64,000 nt of DNA from contig NZ_CH724125.1 of assembly GCF_000153345.1 (NCBI RefSeq), positions 48,617 to 112,616 on the forward strand, given 5' to 3'. Position 1 is the first letter of the stretch; every line of letters starts with the position of its first letter. A model generated the notes under the pieces. That model worked only from the letters and a program-made list of their open reading frames with translations, made no database searches and was not told the origin of the DNA. The position numbers and the translations under genes were made by a program. Origin of the DNA: Neptuniibacter caesariensis. Lineage in GTDB: Bacteria > Pseudomonadota > Gammaproteobacteria > Pseudomonadales > Balneatricaceae. Shown here piece after piece: positions 1 to 9,000 of the stretch.

Positions 1-2
1 TC

Positions 3-170
3 AATGCCTATTGCGCACGACTAAGTAATGTTATGCCTGCATCCAGCGATCTGTTTGTCTCTCTTGCCGGAGAGTATGAGCGGGCACGATACGCAGAGGC
101 TACCGACCTTAGTGGACAAGAGTTTTCCAGAATAGTCGATCAATGTATTGGTGTATTCAGAAGTCATTGA
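3..170 (+). CDS. 3' end of an unidentified gene (partial)
   Basis: An open frame enters from the left edge and runs 55 codons to a TGA at 168-170. The visible tail is helical and charged, with a segment reading LAGEYERARYAE close to the C-terminus and a final VFRSH. This faintly resembles the ends of DUF4129/transglutaminase-like (TgpA-type) membrane proteins, in which a helix with an RY pair closes the protein. That is only a resemblance, and too little is visible to assign a function. It is called a gene because the frame is open from the edge with normal codon use and stops cleanly before the convergent gene at 199. Confidence 0.5.
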   Translation, partial: NAYCARLSNVMPASSDLFVSLAGEYERARYAEATDLSGQEFSRIVDQCIGVFRSH

Positions 171-198
171 ACGCTTCGATTGAAATCTTGTAGTTTAG

Positions 199-783
199 CT
201 ATATATCAAGCTTATTCAGTTGGGCTCTTAATAAGGGTAAGGTTTCGGATTCGAACCAGGCGTTTTTCTGCATCCAGTGTCTGTTCCTTGGCGACGGATG
301 AGGTAATACGAAATAGGGGGAAGGGCAGCTGTTGGCATGCTTAACCCTGTCCGTAAGGTTCTGATGCCGCTCACCCCATTCAGAACCTTTTAGGTAATAT
401 TTCTGTGCATACTGGCCAATCAACAGGATCAATTCAATATTAGGCAGTTCATCCAGTAACTTTTGATGCCACTTCTCAGCACATTCAGGGCGCGGAGGAA
501 GGTCGCCAGACTTTCCTTTGCCCGGGTAACAAAAGCCCATAGGCATAATCGCGATATGCTGTGGATCATAAAAGCGCTCATGATCGATCTGCAGCCATTC
601 TCTGAGCCGATTTCCGCTGGGGTCATTCCAGGGAATGCCCGACTGGTGCACTTTTATGCCCGGTGCCTGACCAATAATCAGAAGCTTGGCTGATGGGGCC
701 GCCTGAACAACCGGGTTAGCTCCCAAGGCCAGATCCGGTTCACAGAGCTTACATGCGCGAATTTGTTCAAGTAAGAGATCCAT
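199..783 (-). CDS. Uracil-DNA glycosylase family protein
   Basis: A 194-residue protein of the uracil-DNA glycosylase superfamily (COG1573-like), expected to excise uracil or damaged bases from DNA in the cytoplasm. It begins with a CKLC pair near residue 11, which is not enough by itself for the four-cysteine Fe-S site of family 4 enzymes. Motif I is visible as IIGQAPG (about residues 36-42) followed by GIPWNDPSGNRLREW, and motif II as LPHPSPRNRHW near residue 160. Both ends of the active site are therefore present and the length is normal for the short members. It is divergent from the YgjP-type gene, and the two 5' ends almost touch. The exact substrate range is not visible. Confidence 0.8.
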   Translation of the reverse strand: MDLLLEQIRACKLCEPDLALGANPVVQAAPSAKLLIIGQAPGIKVHQSGIPWNDPSGNRLREWLQIDHERFYDPQHIAIMPMGFCYPGKGKSGDLPPRPECAEKWHQKLLDELPNIELILLIGQYAQKYYLKGSEWGERHQNLTDRVKHANSCPSPYFVLPHPSPRNRHWMQKNAWFESETLPLLRAQLNKLDI

Positions 784-808
784 ATTGGCTTTCCATCAGG
801 GTATGATT

Positions 809-1543
809 GTGAGCTCTTTGGCTCTTGCAAATATAAAACATCTGAAAATGAATGCCCCATTGGATAATTATACCGTTGTTAGAAGCAGTAAACGAAAAAC
901 TGCAGTCATCCAGGTACGCCATGAGGGTGTTGTGGTTAGGGTTCCTAGCGGCGTATCGGATCAATGGGTTTCACAATGGCTAAATTCAAAAAAAGCCTGG
1001 ATTGAAAACCAGCTATCCCATCTAAAAAAAGGGGCAGAGGACCATAGTATCCGTCTAGAAAACGGAGGCTGCATTCCCTTCAATGGACGAGAGTTACGAA
1101 TTACCTGGTATTACGGTCAAAAACAGGACGCTTATCTAGAACAGAATGAGCTGATCGTTGTGCTGAGTAAGCGTTCCCCTAAGCCTGAGGTTGATCAGGT
1201 AAAAGCATTACTTAAGAAATGGTATCGAGAGCAGGCCGAACAGTATATTTCCGCAAGAGTCCAGGTTTGGCAGGCGAGGATGGAGCTCTCGCCTAACTCT
1301 ATTCAAGTGAGAGATTACAAGCGCCGTTGGGGGAGTTGTAATGCTATGGGCGACCTATCATTTAATTGGCGTCTTATATTTGGCGAAACAGAACTGATCG
1401 ACTACGTTGTGATACATGAGTTAGCGCATATAAAGCATCTCAATCATAGTCGGTCGTTTTGGCTGCTGGTGGAAAGTTTTTGCTCAGACTGGCGTAGTAA
1501 GCGTAAAGCCTTACATCAGCGCGTCAGTTGGATACTTTGGTAG
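809..1543 (+). CDS. YgjP-type metal-dependent hydrolase (DUF45/SprT-like)
   Basis: A soluble zincin-like protein of the YgjP/DUF45 family. The metal site HELAHIKHLNHSRSFW lies in the C-terminal third (HExxH with a third His), preceded by the family hallmark YKRRWGSC. The E. coli relative YgjP has been described as a UTP pyrophosphatase; other members are annotated as M48-like peptidases, so the reaction is uncertain here. The start is ambiguous. The frame is open from a TTG at 785 that abuts the divergent gene; a GTG at 809 has an AGGG seven bases upstream and was chosen; an ATG at 848 begins just before the conserved domain and is also possible. No operon partner downstream. Confidence 0.8.
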   Translation: MSSLALANIKHLKMNAPLDNYTVVRSSKRKTAVIQVRHEGVVVRVPSGVSDQWVSQWLNSKKAWIENQLSHLKKGAEDHSIRLENGGCIPFNGRELRITWYYGQKQDAYLEQNELIVVLSKRSPKPEVDQVKALLKKWYREQAEQYISARVQVWQARMELSPNSIQVRDYKRRWGSCNAMGDLSFNWRLIFGETELIDYVVIHELAHIKHLNHSRSFWLLVESFCSDWRSKRKALHQRVSWILW

Positions 1544-1703
1544 TATCTTGTTTGAATTTTACGCTTAACGGCTTGATTTGACGCAGCTTTCGTAGTGTTA
1601 TCGTATAACTCGTTTATTTAAAAATAAATGAGCAGCCTTTTCGGAAACTATAGTTTCTTTTAGATATAAGGCAATACAATATAAGAATAACGAGAGTGAA
1701 AAA

Positions 1704-3497
1704 ATGAGCCTTTATAAGAGTGTAGAGAAAGCGGTCTTTAACACTTTGACCAAAAAAATAGTCGGCAATGTCCTGTTTCTTCTCCTGCCGCATGTTGTTC
1801 TGTTAGTTGTCGGTTTTAACCATTTTGAAAAGCTCGAAGCAGGTCTTAAACAGGCCGAAAGTGGTGGCGCTTCTCTGGAGGTACTTCAGGCCCACCTGGA
1901 CTCTTTCTGGCTATATGGATCACTAACCGTCGCTTTTGCATTGATTTCCGGTCTGTTCACCATCTTTTTCATGCGTCACTTGTTTCTGAAACCTATCGAA
2001 GCAGTTACAGATGTTTTGCGCGCAATTAAGGATAAGGATGGAGATATCTCAGCGACACTGCCTGAATATACCTACGATGAAATATCCGATATGGCGGAAA
2101 GCTACAATGGATTCTCCGATAGCCTGAAATCGATGATAGCTGAAAGCCGCCGTCGTAGCGTGAACGTTGCTTTATGTTCTACCCGATTACAAAAAGTATT
2201 GATCGAAGCGCAAGGTTCAGCGACTAAGCAGGAAGAGCAGGCGCAGAAAGTCTTTCAGTCATCCCAGGAAGCGACTCAGGCGATCGATAATATTGCGGGC
2301 AGTACCTTGGAAATATCTGAACGTAATTCTCGTAATCTTGATGAGATCAGAACCTCTAGTACTGAGCTGGGTCGTGTTCAGACTCAGGTCGGAGCAGTTC
2401 GTGCCCAGGTAACCGATTTTCAGGATACCGTACACAAGCTCGAGCAGAATTCGAAAAATATCACTGAGATCCTTGGTATGGTTAAGGACTTCTCAGATCA
2501 GACTAACTTACTGGCATTAAACGCATCTATCGAAGCAGCCCGTGCAGGTGAAGCGGGTAGGGGCTTCTCAGTAGTGGCTGATGAGGTACGTAACCTGTCG
2601 CAAAAAGTGAGTACAGCGACCAGTGAAATTGATCAGAACATAAGTCAGATGTCTTCGTTGGTGAGCAGTACTCGCACCAGTGCATCCACGATTCTTGAGT
2701 ATGTGGGATCGACTGAAGAGTTTATCGGTAGTACTAATGAGCAGTTCCATGGCCTGGTCAATGACTTTGAAGAGTTAAACAGTCAGCTAAGCAGTATCAG
2801 TGCAGCAATTGATGAGTTGGCTTACACGAACCGTGAATCGCATAACCATGTATCAGAGATCACCAACATTTCTACGGATATGCATGGTGAAATTGAACAG
2901 TCTCAGCGTTTCTCTGAAGAGCTAGAGCACTCTACCGAGGAAACTCAGGAGCTTCTGTCCCGATTTATTATTGGGTACGGTAGTTTCGAAGGGATGATTC
3001 AAACTGGCCGTAAATGGAGTAAAGAGGTTCAGGAAGGGCTGGAAAGCCTCAGTAACCGCGGATGTAATCTCTTTGATATTAATTACGTTCGCACCAATGA
3101 TGGTCAGCTACCTGAGAAATATGACACCAGTTACGCGGATCAATATGAAGCATTAATGAGGCCGATGTTTGATCGTTTCATCTCAGAAAGGCCAGAGTTT
3201 ATCTATGCGATTGCGGTAGATAAAAACGGTTATGCTGCGGCTCACCATACGAAGGTGTCGGAGCGTATCACAGGTAATTTTGAAGTTGATAATGCCAAGA
3301 GCCGTAACCGAAGAATATTTGCTGGCAACAGGGCAGAGGTTCGCCGTGCTTCTTCAACAGCGCCGTTCCTGCTTCAGACGTTTATTCGTGATACCGGCGA
3401 GATACTCAATGATCTATCGATCCCTCTTTATGTCAATGGACAGCACTGGGGAGCGTTAATCATGGGGTTTGTTCCAGATCGATTGCTTGATGACTAA
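1704..3497 (+). CDS. Methyl-accepting chemotaxis protein with C-terminal sensor-like domain
   Basis: A 597-residue chemoreceptor. Two membrane helices (about 20-40 and 70-92) enclose a periplasmic loop of only about 30 residues, so there is almost no external ligand domain. A HAMP region follows (about 92-145), then the signalling coiled coil, whose tip [19 protein letters not shown] (about 260-280) binds CheW/CheA. After the coiled coil, residues about 450-597 form a separate soluble domain with [14 protein letters not shown] and later [17 protein letters not shown], typical of PAS/Cache-like sensor folds. Sensing is therefore probably cytoplasmic. The gene stands alone and ends at a strong bidirectional terminator. 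Confidence 0.9.
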   Translation: MSLYKSVEKAVFNTLTKKIVGNVLFLLLPHVVLLVVGFNHFEKLEAGLKQAESGGASLEVLQAHLDSFWLYGSLTVAFALISGLFTIFFMRHLFLKPIEAVTDVLRAIKDKDGDISATLPEYTYDEISDMAESYNGFSDSLKSMIAESRRRSVNVALCSTRLQKVLIEAQGSATKQEEQAQKVFQSSQEATQAIDNIAGSTLEISERNSRNLDEIRTSSTELGRVQTQVGAVRAQVTDFQDTVHKLEQNSKNITEILGMVKDFSDQTNLLALNASIEAARAGEAGRGFSVVADEVRNLSQKVSTATSEIDQNISQMSSLVSSTRTSASTILEYVGSTEEFIGSTNEQFHGLVNDFEELNSQLSSISAAIDELAYTNRESHNHVSEITNISTDMHGEIEQSQRFSEELEHSTEETQELLSRFIIGYGSFEGMIQTGRKWSKEVQEGLESLSNRGCNLFDINYVRTNDGQLPEKYDTSYADQYEALMRPMFDRFISERPEFIYAIAVDKNGYAAAHHTKVSERITGNFEVDNAKSRNRRIFAGNRAEVRRASSTAPFLLQTFIRDTGEILNDLSIPLYVNGQHWGALIMGFVPDRLLDD

Positions 3498-3512
3498 TAT
3501 GATCAAGGCAAT

Positions 3513-3541
3513 AAAAAACGCGGCAATAGCCGCGTTTTTTA
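3513..3541. terminator. Bidirectional rho-independent terminator
   Basis: Perfect 6-bp GC stem CGCGGC/GCCGCG with loop AATA, flanked by A6 on the left and T6 on the right, so it works for both the chemoreceptor gene on the plus strand and the response regulator gene on the minus strand. Confidence 0.92.
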
Positions 3542-3556
3542 TTGAGCCTGTTAGCT

Positions 3557-4357
3557 TTACATATCGTAATCAGTCACTAGCTGTTCAATGAGCTGTTTAA
3601 CTGTATCGTACGAAAGTGGCTTACTACAGATCGCTGAAACGCCTGCGCTTTGTACGGCAGCCAGGCGGCTTTCGTTCTGCTCACTCGTCACCATCAGAAT
3701 TGGTACCGTAGGCTGTTCGCTGTGCGAGCGAATATGTTCTATCAGCTCTTTACCGTCTACGTTTGGCATATTGTAGTCAGTGATGATCAGGTCGTATCGC
3801 GCACCATCATCGATCATTTGCAGGGCGTCTGAGCCGTCCGCAGCTGTGTCGATTGAGTGGATGGACAGCGAGTCCAGCATCTGTTTGATATAGTTCCTGG
3901 ACATAGTACTGTCATCGACGACCAAGACACGTAGCGCATCGTATTCATCCGAATCACTGTCAGACTCGAAATCAGATACGTAATCAAGGGTACTTTTTAA
4001 AGCCATTGCCATCTCTTCACGACTAAATGGCTTAGGCAATATAGCGATAGCACCTGCTTGCCTGATTGGCTCCAGATAACGGTAATGAGTTTCTGAAGAC
4101 ACAAGGAGAAAAGTAATTTTTTCCAGTGCTTCCAGTCCACGCATCTGAGTAACAAGGTCGGTACCTGTCATATCAGGAAGGTGCATTGACGAAAGAACGA
4201 CATCTGGAGGTGTGACGAGCATATGCTCAAGGGCTGGTTTTGCTTCTTCGAACTCCTCAATGTTTTCAATCCCAAAACTATTAAGGTGCCCAATAATAAT
4301 ATGCCGCTGCACCTTGGACGGTTCTATAACAGTGACATAAAGACTGCTTAATTCCAT
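3557..4357 (-). CDS. Tandem-receiver response regulator, first receiver degenerate
   Basis: A 266-residue protein made of two CheY-like receiver domains and no output domain. The second receiver (about 140-262) is canonical: LVVDDS acidic pair, ITDYNMPNVDG with the phosphoacceptor Asp, MVTSEQ, and CSKPL Lys. The first (about 5-125) has lost the acidic pair (VIEPSK) and has Ser in place of the phosphoacceptor Asp (VVLSSMHLPDMTG), though KPF is kept. It is therefore probably a pseudo-receiver that regulates or docks the active one. Such stand-alone proteins usually act by protein contact in chemotaxis or motility signalling; the convergent chemoreceptor is next door. Its partner kinase is not in the window. 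Confidence 0.88.
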   Translation of the reverse strand: MELSSLYVTVIEPSKVQRHIIIGHLNSFGIENIEEFEEAKPALEHMLVTPPDVVLSSMHLPDMTGTDLVTQMRGLEALEKITFLLVSSETHYRYLEPIRQAGAIAILPKPFSREEMAMALKSTLDYVSDFESDSDSDEYDALRVLVVDDSTMSRNYIKQMLDSLSIHSIDTAADGSDALQMIDDGARYDLIITDYNMPNVDGKELIEHIRSHSEQPTVPILMVTSEQNESRLAAVQSAGVSAICSKPLSYDTVKQLIEQLVTDYDM

Positions 4358-4830
4358 ATCTCGATATTCCTAAAGCCAAACTAGCCGAGAAAACTCAACA
4401 TCGTTAAGAGTATAGATACAGCTTAGATCATGACAGAGAAAAGTAGAGCAGAAAAGGAATAAAAGGGCGTTATACGGAATATTTTTACTGCATGTGCACT
4501 AATGTATATTTTATATGCGTTTTCTAATATTAAGTTGTTGTTCATCTGATTCTTGTTTGAATGTTCAAAGAATCACTCTTCCTAGACAGTCCCCTCGTGC
4601 AGCAATTGGGATCGACAATTGCTGTATTTTTTTATAGTTGGAACACAGCAAAAGCCCTATATAGTTGGGCTTCAAAATGGTGCTGTGCAAAAATCATGAT
4701 TTGAATCAGTAAATACTGATCTAATGATGTTATGAAATAAGAGATAGGCGTAGCATGAGTGTAGGCCGTTTGAAAACATGTCAGGAACGTTTTTCAAGCG
4801 AAAGGAAGTACCTCACAAAGGTCGTTGTCA
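4358..4830. other. Intergenic region with orphan terminator and possible small RNA
   Basis: This 473-bp gap separates the minus-strand response regulator from the plus-strand TetR gene. Its left part should hold the response regulator promoter. On the plus strand there is a weak promoter-like pair (TTTTTA at 4482-4487, TATATT at 4505-4510, 17-bp spacer) about 95 bp before a good intrinsic terminator at 4600-4632, with no gene in between. The right part holds the TetR leader and a 30-codon upstream frame. Confidence 0.5.
4600..4632 (+). terminator. Orphan intrinsic terminator
   Basis: Perfect 9-bp stem CAGCAATTG/CAATTGCTG with a 7-base loop, followed by a T-rich run on the plus strand. No protein-coding gene on this strand lies upstream for over 1 kb (the chemoreceptor already has its own terminator at 3513), so it may end a small noncoding transcript starting near 4517. 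Confidence 0.7.
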
Positions 4831-4847
4831 ATGTGTCCAAATGGTAA
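4755..4847 (+). CDS. Possible 30-residue leader peptide overlapping the TetR start
   Basis: An ATG at 4755, six bases after an AGG, opens a 30-codon frame that ends with TAA at 4845-4847, 17 bases inside the TetR gene and in another frame. The peptide is basic and resembles nothing known to me. The overlap would allow translational coupling. It may equally be a chance frame. Confidence 0.25.
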   Translation: MSVGRLKTCQERFSSERKYLTKVVVNVSKW

Positions 4848-5481
4848 TGCTGATCTTACTCGTAGTCTGATCGTCAAATCTGCGATTAACATTATAAGTG
4901 TCGACGGACTTGCGGCGCTCACAGCAGGGCGCTTAATTAAACAAGCAGGAATAAGTAAAGGTGGTCTCTATCACCATTTCCGAACGATGAATGAGGTGGA
5001 AGAGGAAGTGTTAGAACAGCTCTCCACCAACCTTATGCTAGAGATAAATTCATATTCACGCCCTTCGGATTTGGATGAGTATGTTGATCTGATTGAGAAA
5101 CAGGTCTTTGATCTGTTTGCTACAGATAGCGAAGCTTCAAGGGCTTTATTTGGCTTTGTTTCCGCAACTGCGAACAGAAAACAGATTAAAGTGACTTTAA
5201 GAAAGTTGTTTGATGATATTTCAGTTACGCGCTTTCATCTGTTACAAGGGCTGCGTCCAGCGGTCGAGCCTGCAAAACTACAGAACGTTGTTCAGGTTAC
5301 TGAAACCTTCCAGATGGGATTGTTCTGCCGTTTCTTTATAGGTGAAGATCTTATAAGCCTGAAAAACTACTGGAAAAACTGTCGTGGCGCGATTGAAGAA
5401 TTGCTGGGTTTGCATACAGCGACGGTAGCAGAAAAGCCTGCGGGTGTACCGGTTGTTACTGACCTTCTTAAATACCAGTAA
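4831..5481 (+). CDS. TetR/AcrR family transcriptional regulator
   Basis: A 216-residue one-component repressor. The N-terminal helix-turn-helix (about residues 10-55) has the typical pattern SAINIISVDGLAALTAGRL followed by KQAGISKGGLYHHF, the TetR recognition helix. The C-terminal region is a helical ligand domain with no recognisable specificity. The ATG at 4831 is preferred over an in-frame TTG at 4825 because AAAGG ends nine bases before the ATG but only three before the TTG. No divergent target gene is adjacent, so its regulon cannot be inferred from position. It converges on the membrane protein gene at 5497 through a shared hairpin terminator. Confidence 0.88.
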   Translation: MCPNGNADLTRSLIVKSAINIISVDGLAALTAGRLIKQAGISKGGLYHHFRTMNEVEEEVLEQLSTNLMLEINSYSRPSDLDEYVDLIEKQVFDLFATDSEASRALFGFVSATANRKQIKVTLRKLFDDISVTRFHLLQGLRPAVEPAKLQNVVQVTETFQMGLFCRFFIGEDLISLKNYWKNCRGAIEELLGLHTATVAEKPAGVPVVTDLLKYQ

Positions 5482-5489
5482 AATATTCT

Positions 5490-5516
5490 GAGAGCACTAT
5501 TGAGTGCTCTCTTTCT
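5490..5516. terminator. Bidirectional hairpin terminator
   Basis: Perfect 9-bp stem GAGAGCACT/AGTGCTCTC with loop ATTG, followed by TTTCTGTT on the plus strand. It serves the TetR gene and overlaps the last codons of the convergent membrane protein gene, behind which the minus strand is also T-rich. Confidence 0.75.
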
Positions 5517-5970
5517 GTTGATCATTAATCGCTGTGTTCAGGGAATCAATAAATTCAGCACTTTGGCTTAGCCCTTTGATTTCCAGTTTCTCTTTATCCC
5601 CTTTCAAGTAGATCGTAATAATCTCCATCATGTGTTCTTTATGCAGAGTTACCTCTTCGATCTGTCTGAATTCGACACGTCGCTCCTGATCAAGCGCTGG
5701 GCACTTAAATAAAATCGATTTAGGTGAGAACGACACGCTGGAGTTCTTAACTTCTTCACGAGATTTGTCCAGATGGCTCTTGTACCAACTCACTAAAACA
5801 AGCCCAATACCTAAAGGTAAGAGAAGATAGATTTTAGAAAGGTTCATCATCATGAGCATCAAAGCCGCTCCCACAAATCCCATCTGGCAATTGGTCAGGA
5901 GATTGATGCGCTTTTCAAAGAAAGCTTCATTCCAGTCAAAGGATATCTGATTTTTTTCCAAAGTAATCAC
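5497..5970 (-). CDS. Small membrane protein, possibly with a PH-like domain
   Basis: A 157-residue protein I do not recognise. A short charged N-terminus (to about residue 25) is followed by two adjacent hydrophobic helices (about 29-45 and 47-63), then a soluble domain with alternating beta-like segments, such as SVSFSPKSILFKCP, RRVEFRQIEEVTLHK and MEIITIYLKGD, closed by a helix. That layout of two helices plus a beta-rich domain ending in a helix is typical of bacterial PH-like (YcxB/YdbT-type) membrane proteins, but the match is by pattern only. It is a single gene, divergent from yfhM. No function is proposed. Confidence 0.65.
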   Translation of the reverse strand: MITLEKNQISFDWNEAFFEKRINLLTNCQMGFVGAALMLMMMNLSKIYLLLPLGIGLVLVSWYKSHLDKSREEVKNSSVSFSPKSILFKCPALDQERRVEFRQIEEVTLHKEHMMEIITIYLKGDKEKLEIKGLSQSAEFIDSLNTAINDQQKESTQ

Positions 5971-6086
5971 CTCATATTAATGGCTGGCAGTCTGTCGCTT
6001 AAAAGATTAATTTGCAATAGGCTTTGGGTTGAGTAAATCTACTCTGCAAGCTTTATTCGCGACCAATTCAGTCAGGGAGAATCTGA

Positions 6087-9000
6087 ATGTTAAGTCCACG
6101 CCGCGCTTTATCGGTTTTATTGCTTACCGCATTACTTTTTGGATGTGGTGACGATACAGAAACAGCCAAAACCGATCCTATTCCAAGTGAGCAATCCAGT
6201 AGCCTGAATACAGCGGCTAATACTGATTTGGCAGTGCTGGATATATCCGAGCGCGAATTTGGAAACCTCAACGCGATTGCAGTTCTTTTCAATACACCTG
6301 TAGATTCGGATCAGCGCTTCTCAAAATATATTAATGTTGAACCGGAACTGCCGGCCCCTGTATTAAGCGAAGATGGAAAAACGCTTTATTTCACGGGAAT
6401 CACCCCGCAGTCTGAGTACCAGGTAGCGGTTTCTGAAGGGCTGCAAAGCGCCAATGGCAAGGCGTTACAAAGCGCCATCGAGAAAACGGTTAAAACGCGA
6501 GCACTACCTGCCTCAATCGCTTTTGAAGTTGACGGCGCCGTCATGATTCCTGGACGTGTCTCATCTTTACCTATTTTGGCTGTGAATATACCCAAAGCTC
6601 AGGTTGATATTTATGCGATCAAACAGGGGGATAGCGTTACGTTTTTTGATGAGTATTCAGCATTAAAAACCGGTGATCGCTGGTATTTTAATGAACAGCG
6701 TTTCTCCAAAACCTTAACTCACATTCATAGTGCTCACATTAAGATCGCAGAGGAGAAAAACCGTCGTAACCGTGTGAGCTTTGCGGTGAGTAAAGTCCCT
6801 GAATTGAAAGAGGGCGGGCTTTATCTGGCAACGGTCAGAGCGGAAGGTGGTTTTGAATACGCTGCTACCTGGTTTACGGTTTCCTCTTTGGGTATTCAGG
6901 CCAGAGATTATGGAAAGATAACCCGTTATACGGTTCAGAATGCTGAAAACGGGAATGTCCTGGAAGGTGTAGAACTTAATCTGCTGGACCATAATAATCA
7001 GGTTATCGCCTCTGGTGTTACTGATAGTCAGGGTGCATGGGAGTTAAGTAACAAAATACGTAGTAAGAATCCGGTGCTCCTGATTGCTGAAAAAGCAGGT
7101 GAGGTCAGTGTACTTAAATATCATGCGCCACAATTTGATCTCTCAGAATTTTCCGTATCGGGCAGGCCTTATCGATCAGTCGAACATTTAACCTATGCTC
7201 CCCGAGACATCTATCGGCCTGGAGAGGAGCTAATTGTCAGCTCAATCGTTCGTAATGGTGATGGTCAGCTATTGGCGGGATCCCTCAATATCGAACTGAT
7301 AAAGCCTGATGGAGATAAAGCGGGTGAGTGGCGATTAGACCCTGAACAGCCAGGCTACTTTGAATTCCGCTATGACCTTGCTGAAAACGCACCTTTAGGC
7401 CAGTGGCAGGTGCGGGCATTTTCACCAGGGCAAAGACGAAACTCATCATTCTTCCACTTTCAGGTTGAAGAGTTTCTTCCAGAACGTTTGCGTTTAGTCT
7501 TTGATCAACCTGCAAACGAGGCACCTTTAAGCTTCCTTAAACACTCAGAGTTACGTATTCCGGTTACTGGAGAGTATCTATATGGTGCCCCGGCTGCTGG
7601 TAATCGTTTAGATACCCAGGTATCAGTATCAGGCTGGTCCCAGCCGTTTTCTGAGTTAAAGGACTTCAGATTCGGTGAAGCAGAAACCGTTGCATGGGAT
7701 CAATTCAGCCTTGATCAGGTTCAGTTAGATCCGCAAGGCAAAACGGAGACCATCGTTAGCAAAGGTTTCTTTAATTGGGATAACTACGCAAGCCCTGTAA
7801 AAATGACACTCCGCTACAGTTTGTTCGAAAGTGGTGGTCGTGCTGTAAATCGAAGTCAGTCAGTTCTGCTTTGGCCAAAAGACAGTTTTATCGGGGTTAA
7901 GCCGCTATTTAAGAATGATAGGGCAGATAAAGAAAGCAGCGCTTTGTTTGAGTTGGTCAGGGCCAATGAGCAAGGTGGGCTGCTCACATCAGGCCAAGGT
8001 AAAGCAACCTTGTATCGTCTGGAGGAGAAATACTTCTGGAGCTACACAGCGGAAAGGGGCTGGCACTACCAAACAGAAAAAAATGAGTATCCTGTTGCTA
8101 ATCAAATCATCGATTTCACTTCCGCTGACAAAGTGCCACTAAGTCTCGATGTCGAATGGGGTAAGTACCGTCTGGAGCTTGAGGATTACTCGGCTAAGAG
8201 TAAAACTGTTTATCACTTCAATGCGGGTGAGGATTGGTATTACAACTGGCATTCGGGGTCGGATCAGATCCGCCCGGATCAGATTTCAATTGCGCTGGAT
8301 AAAGGTAGCTATAAAGCGGGCGAAACCGCCCAAATTAAACTTTTATCACCTACAGAGGGTAAAGCATTAGTCTTGCTCGAAGCAGGTGGCGTATTAGCTT
8401 CACAAGTAGTTTCCCTCAAAGAGGGTAAAGCCAGCGCAGAGCTTACCATTCCAATTGATCTCGCCAGGCATGATGCTTATATCACGGCGTTTGTTATTGC
8501 TCCTTCAGATAACAGTGACAAAGTGAGCAAACGGAGCTTTGGGGCGGTGCATCTGCCTTTAAATCGAGAGGGTCGTAAACTGGATGTTGAGATCGTCTCC
8601 GGTGATACCCTGAGTCCTGAGGCTAGCTCAGAAATTGCCATCAAAGTCACCGATGCAGCCGGCTCTCCTGTTTCAGGGGAATACTTTGTCACGCTCAGCG
8701 CTGTTGATTCAGGCGTGCTGAGTATTACCGGCTATGAGCAACCCGACCCATTCGACTTCTTTTACCAGCGTCGCGCGTATAACACGCGTATATCCGATAT
8801 GTACGATCACTTAGCGGAGCCCACACTGGTTGATGAAGCTGAAGTGCGATGGGGTGGTGATGCTGAACTGGAAAGAGGAGGAGAGGCGCCGCCAACAGAT
8901 GTTCAGATTCTGAGTCTGTTTAGTTCTACCGTTCAGGTAGAAGGCGGCCTGGCGACAGTCAATCTGGACCTGCCTGCTTTTGATGGTGAATTGACGCTAA

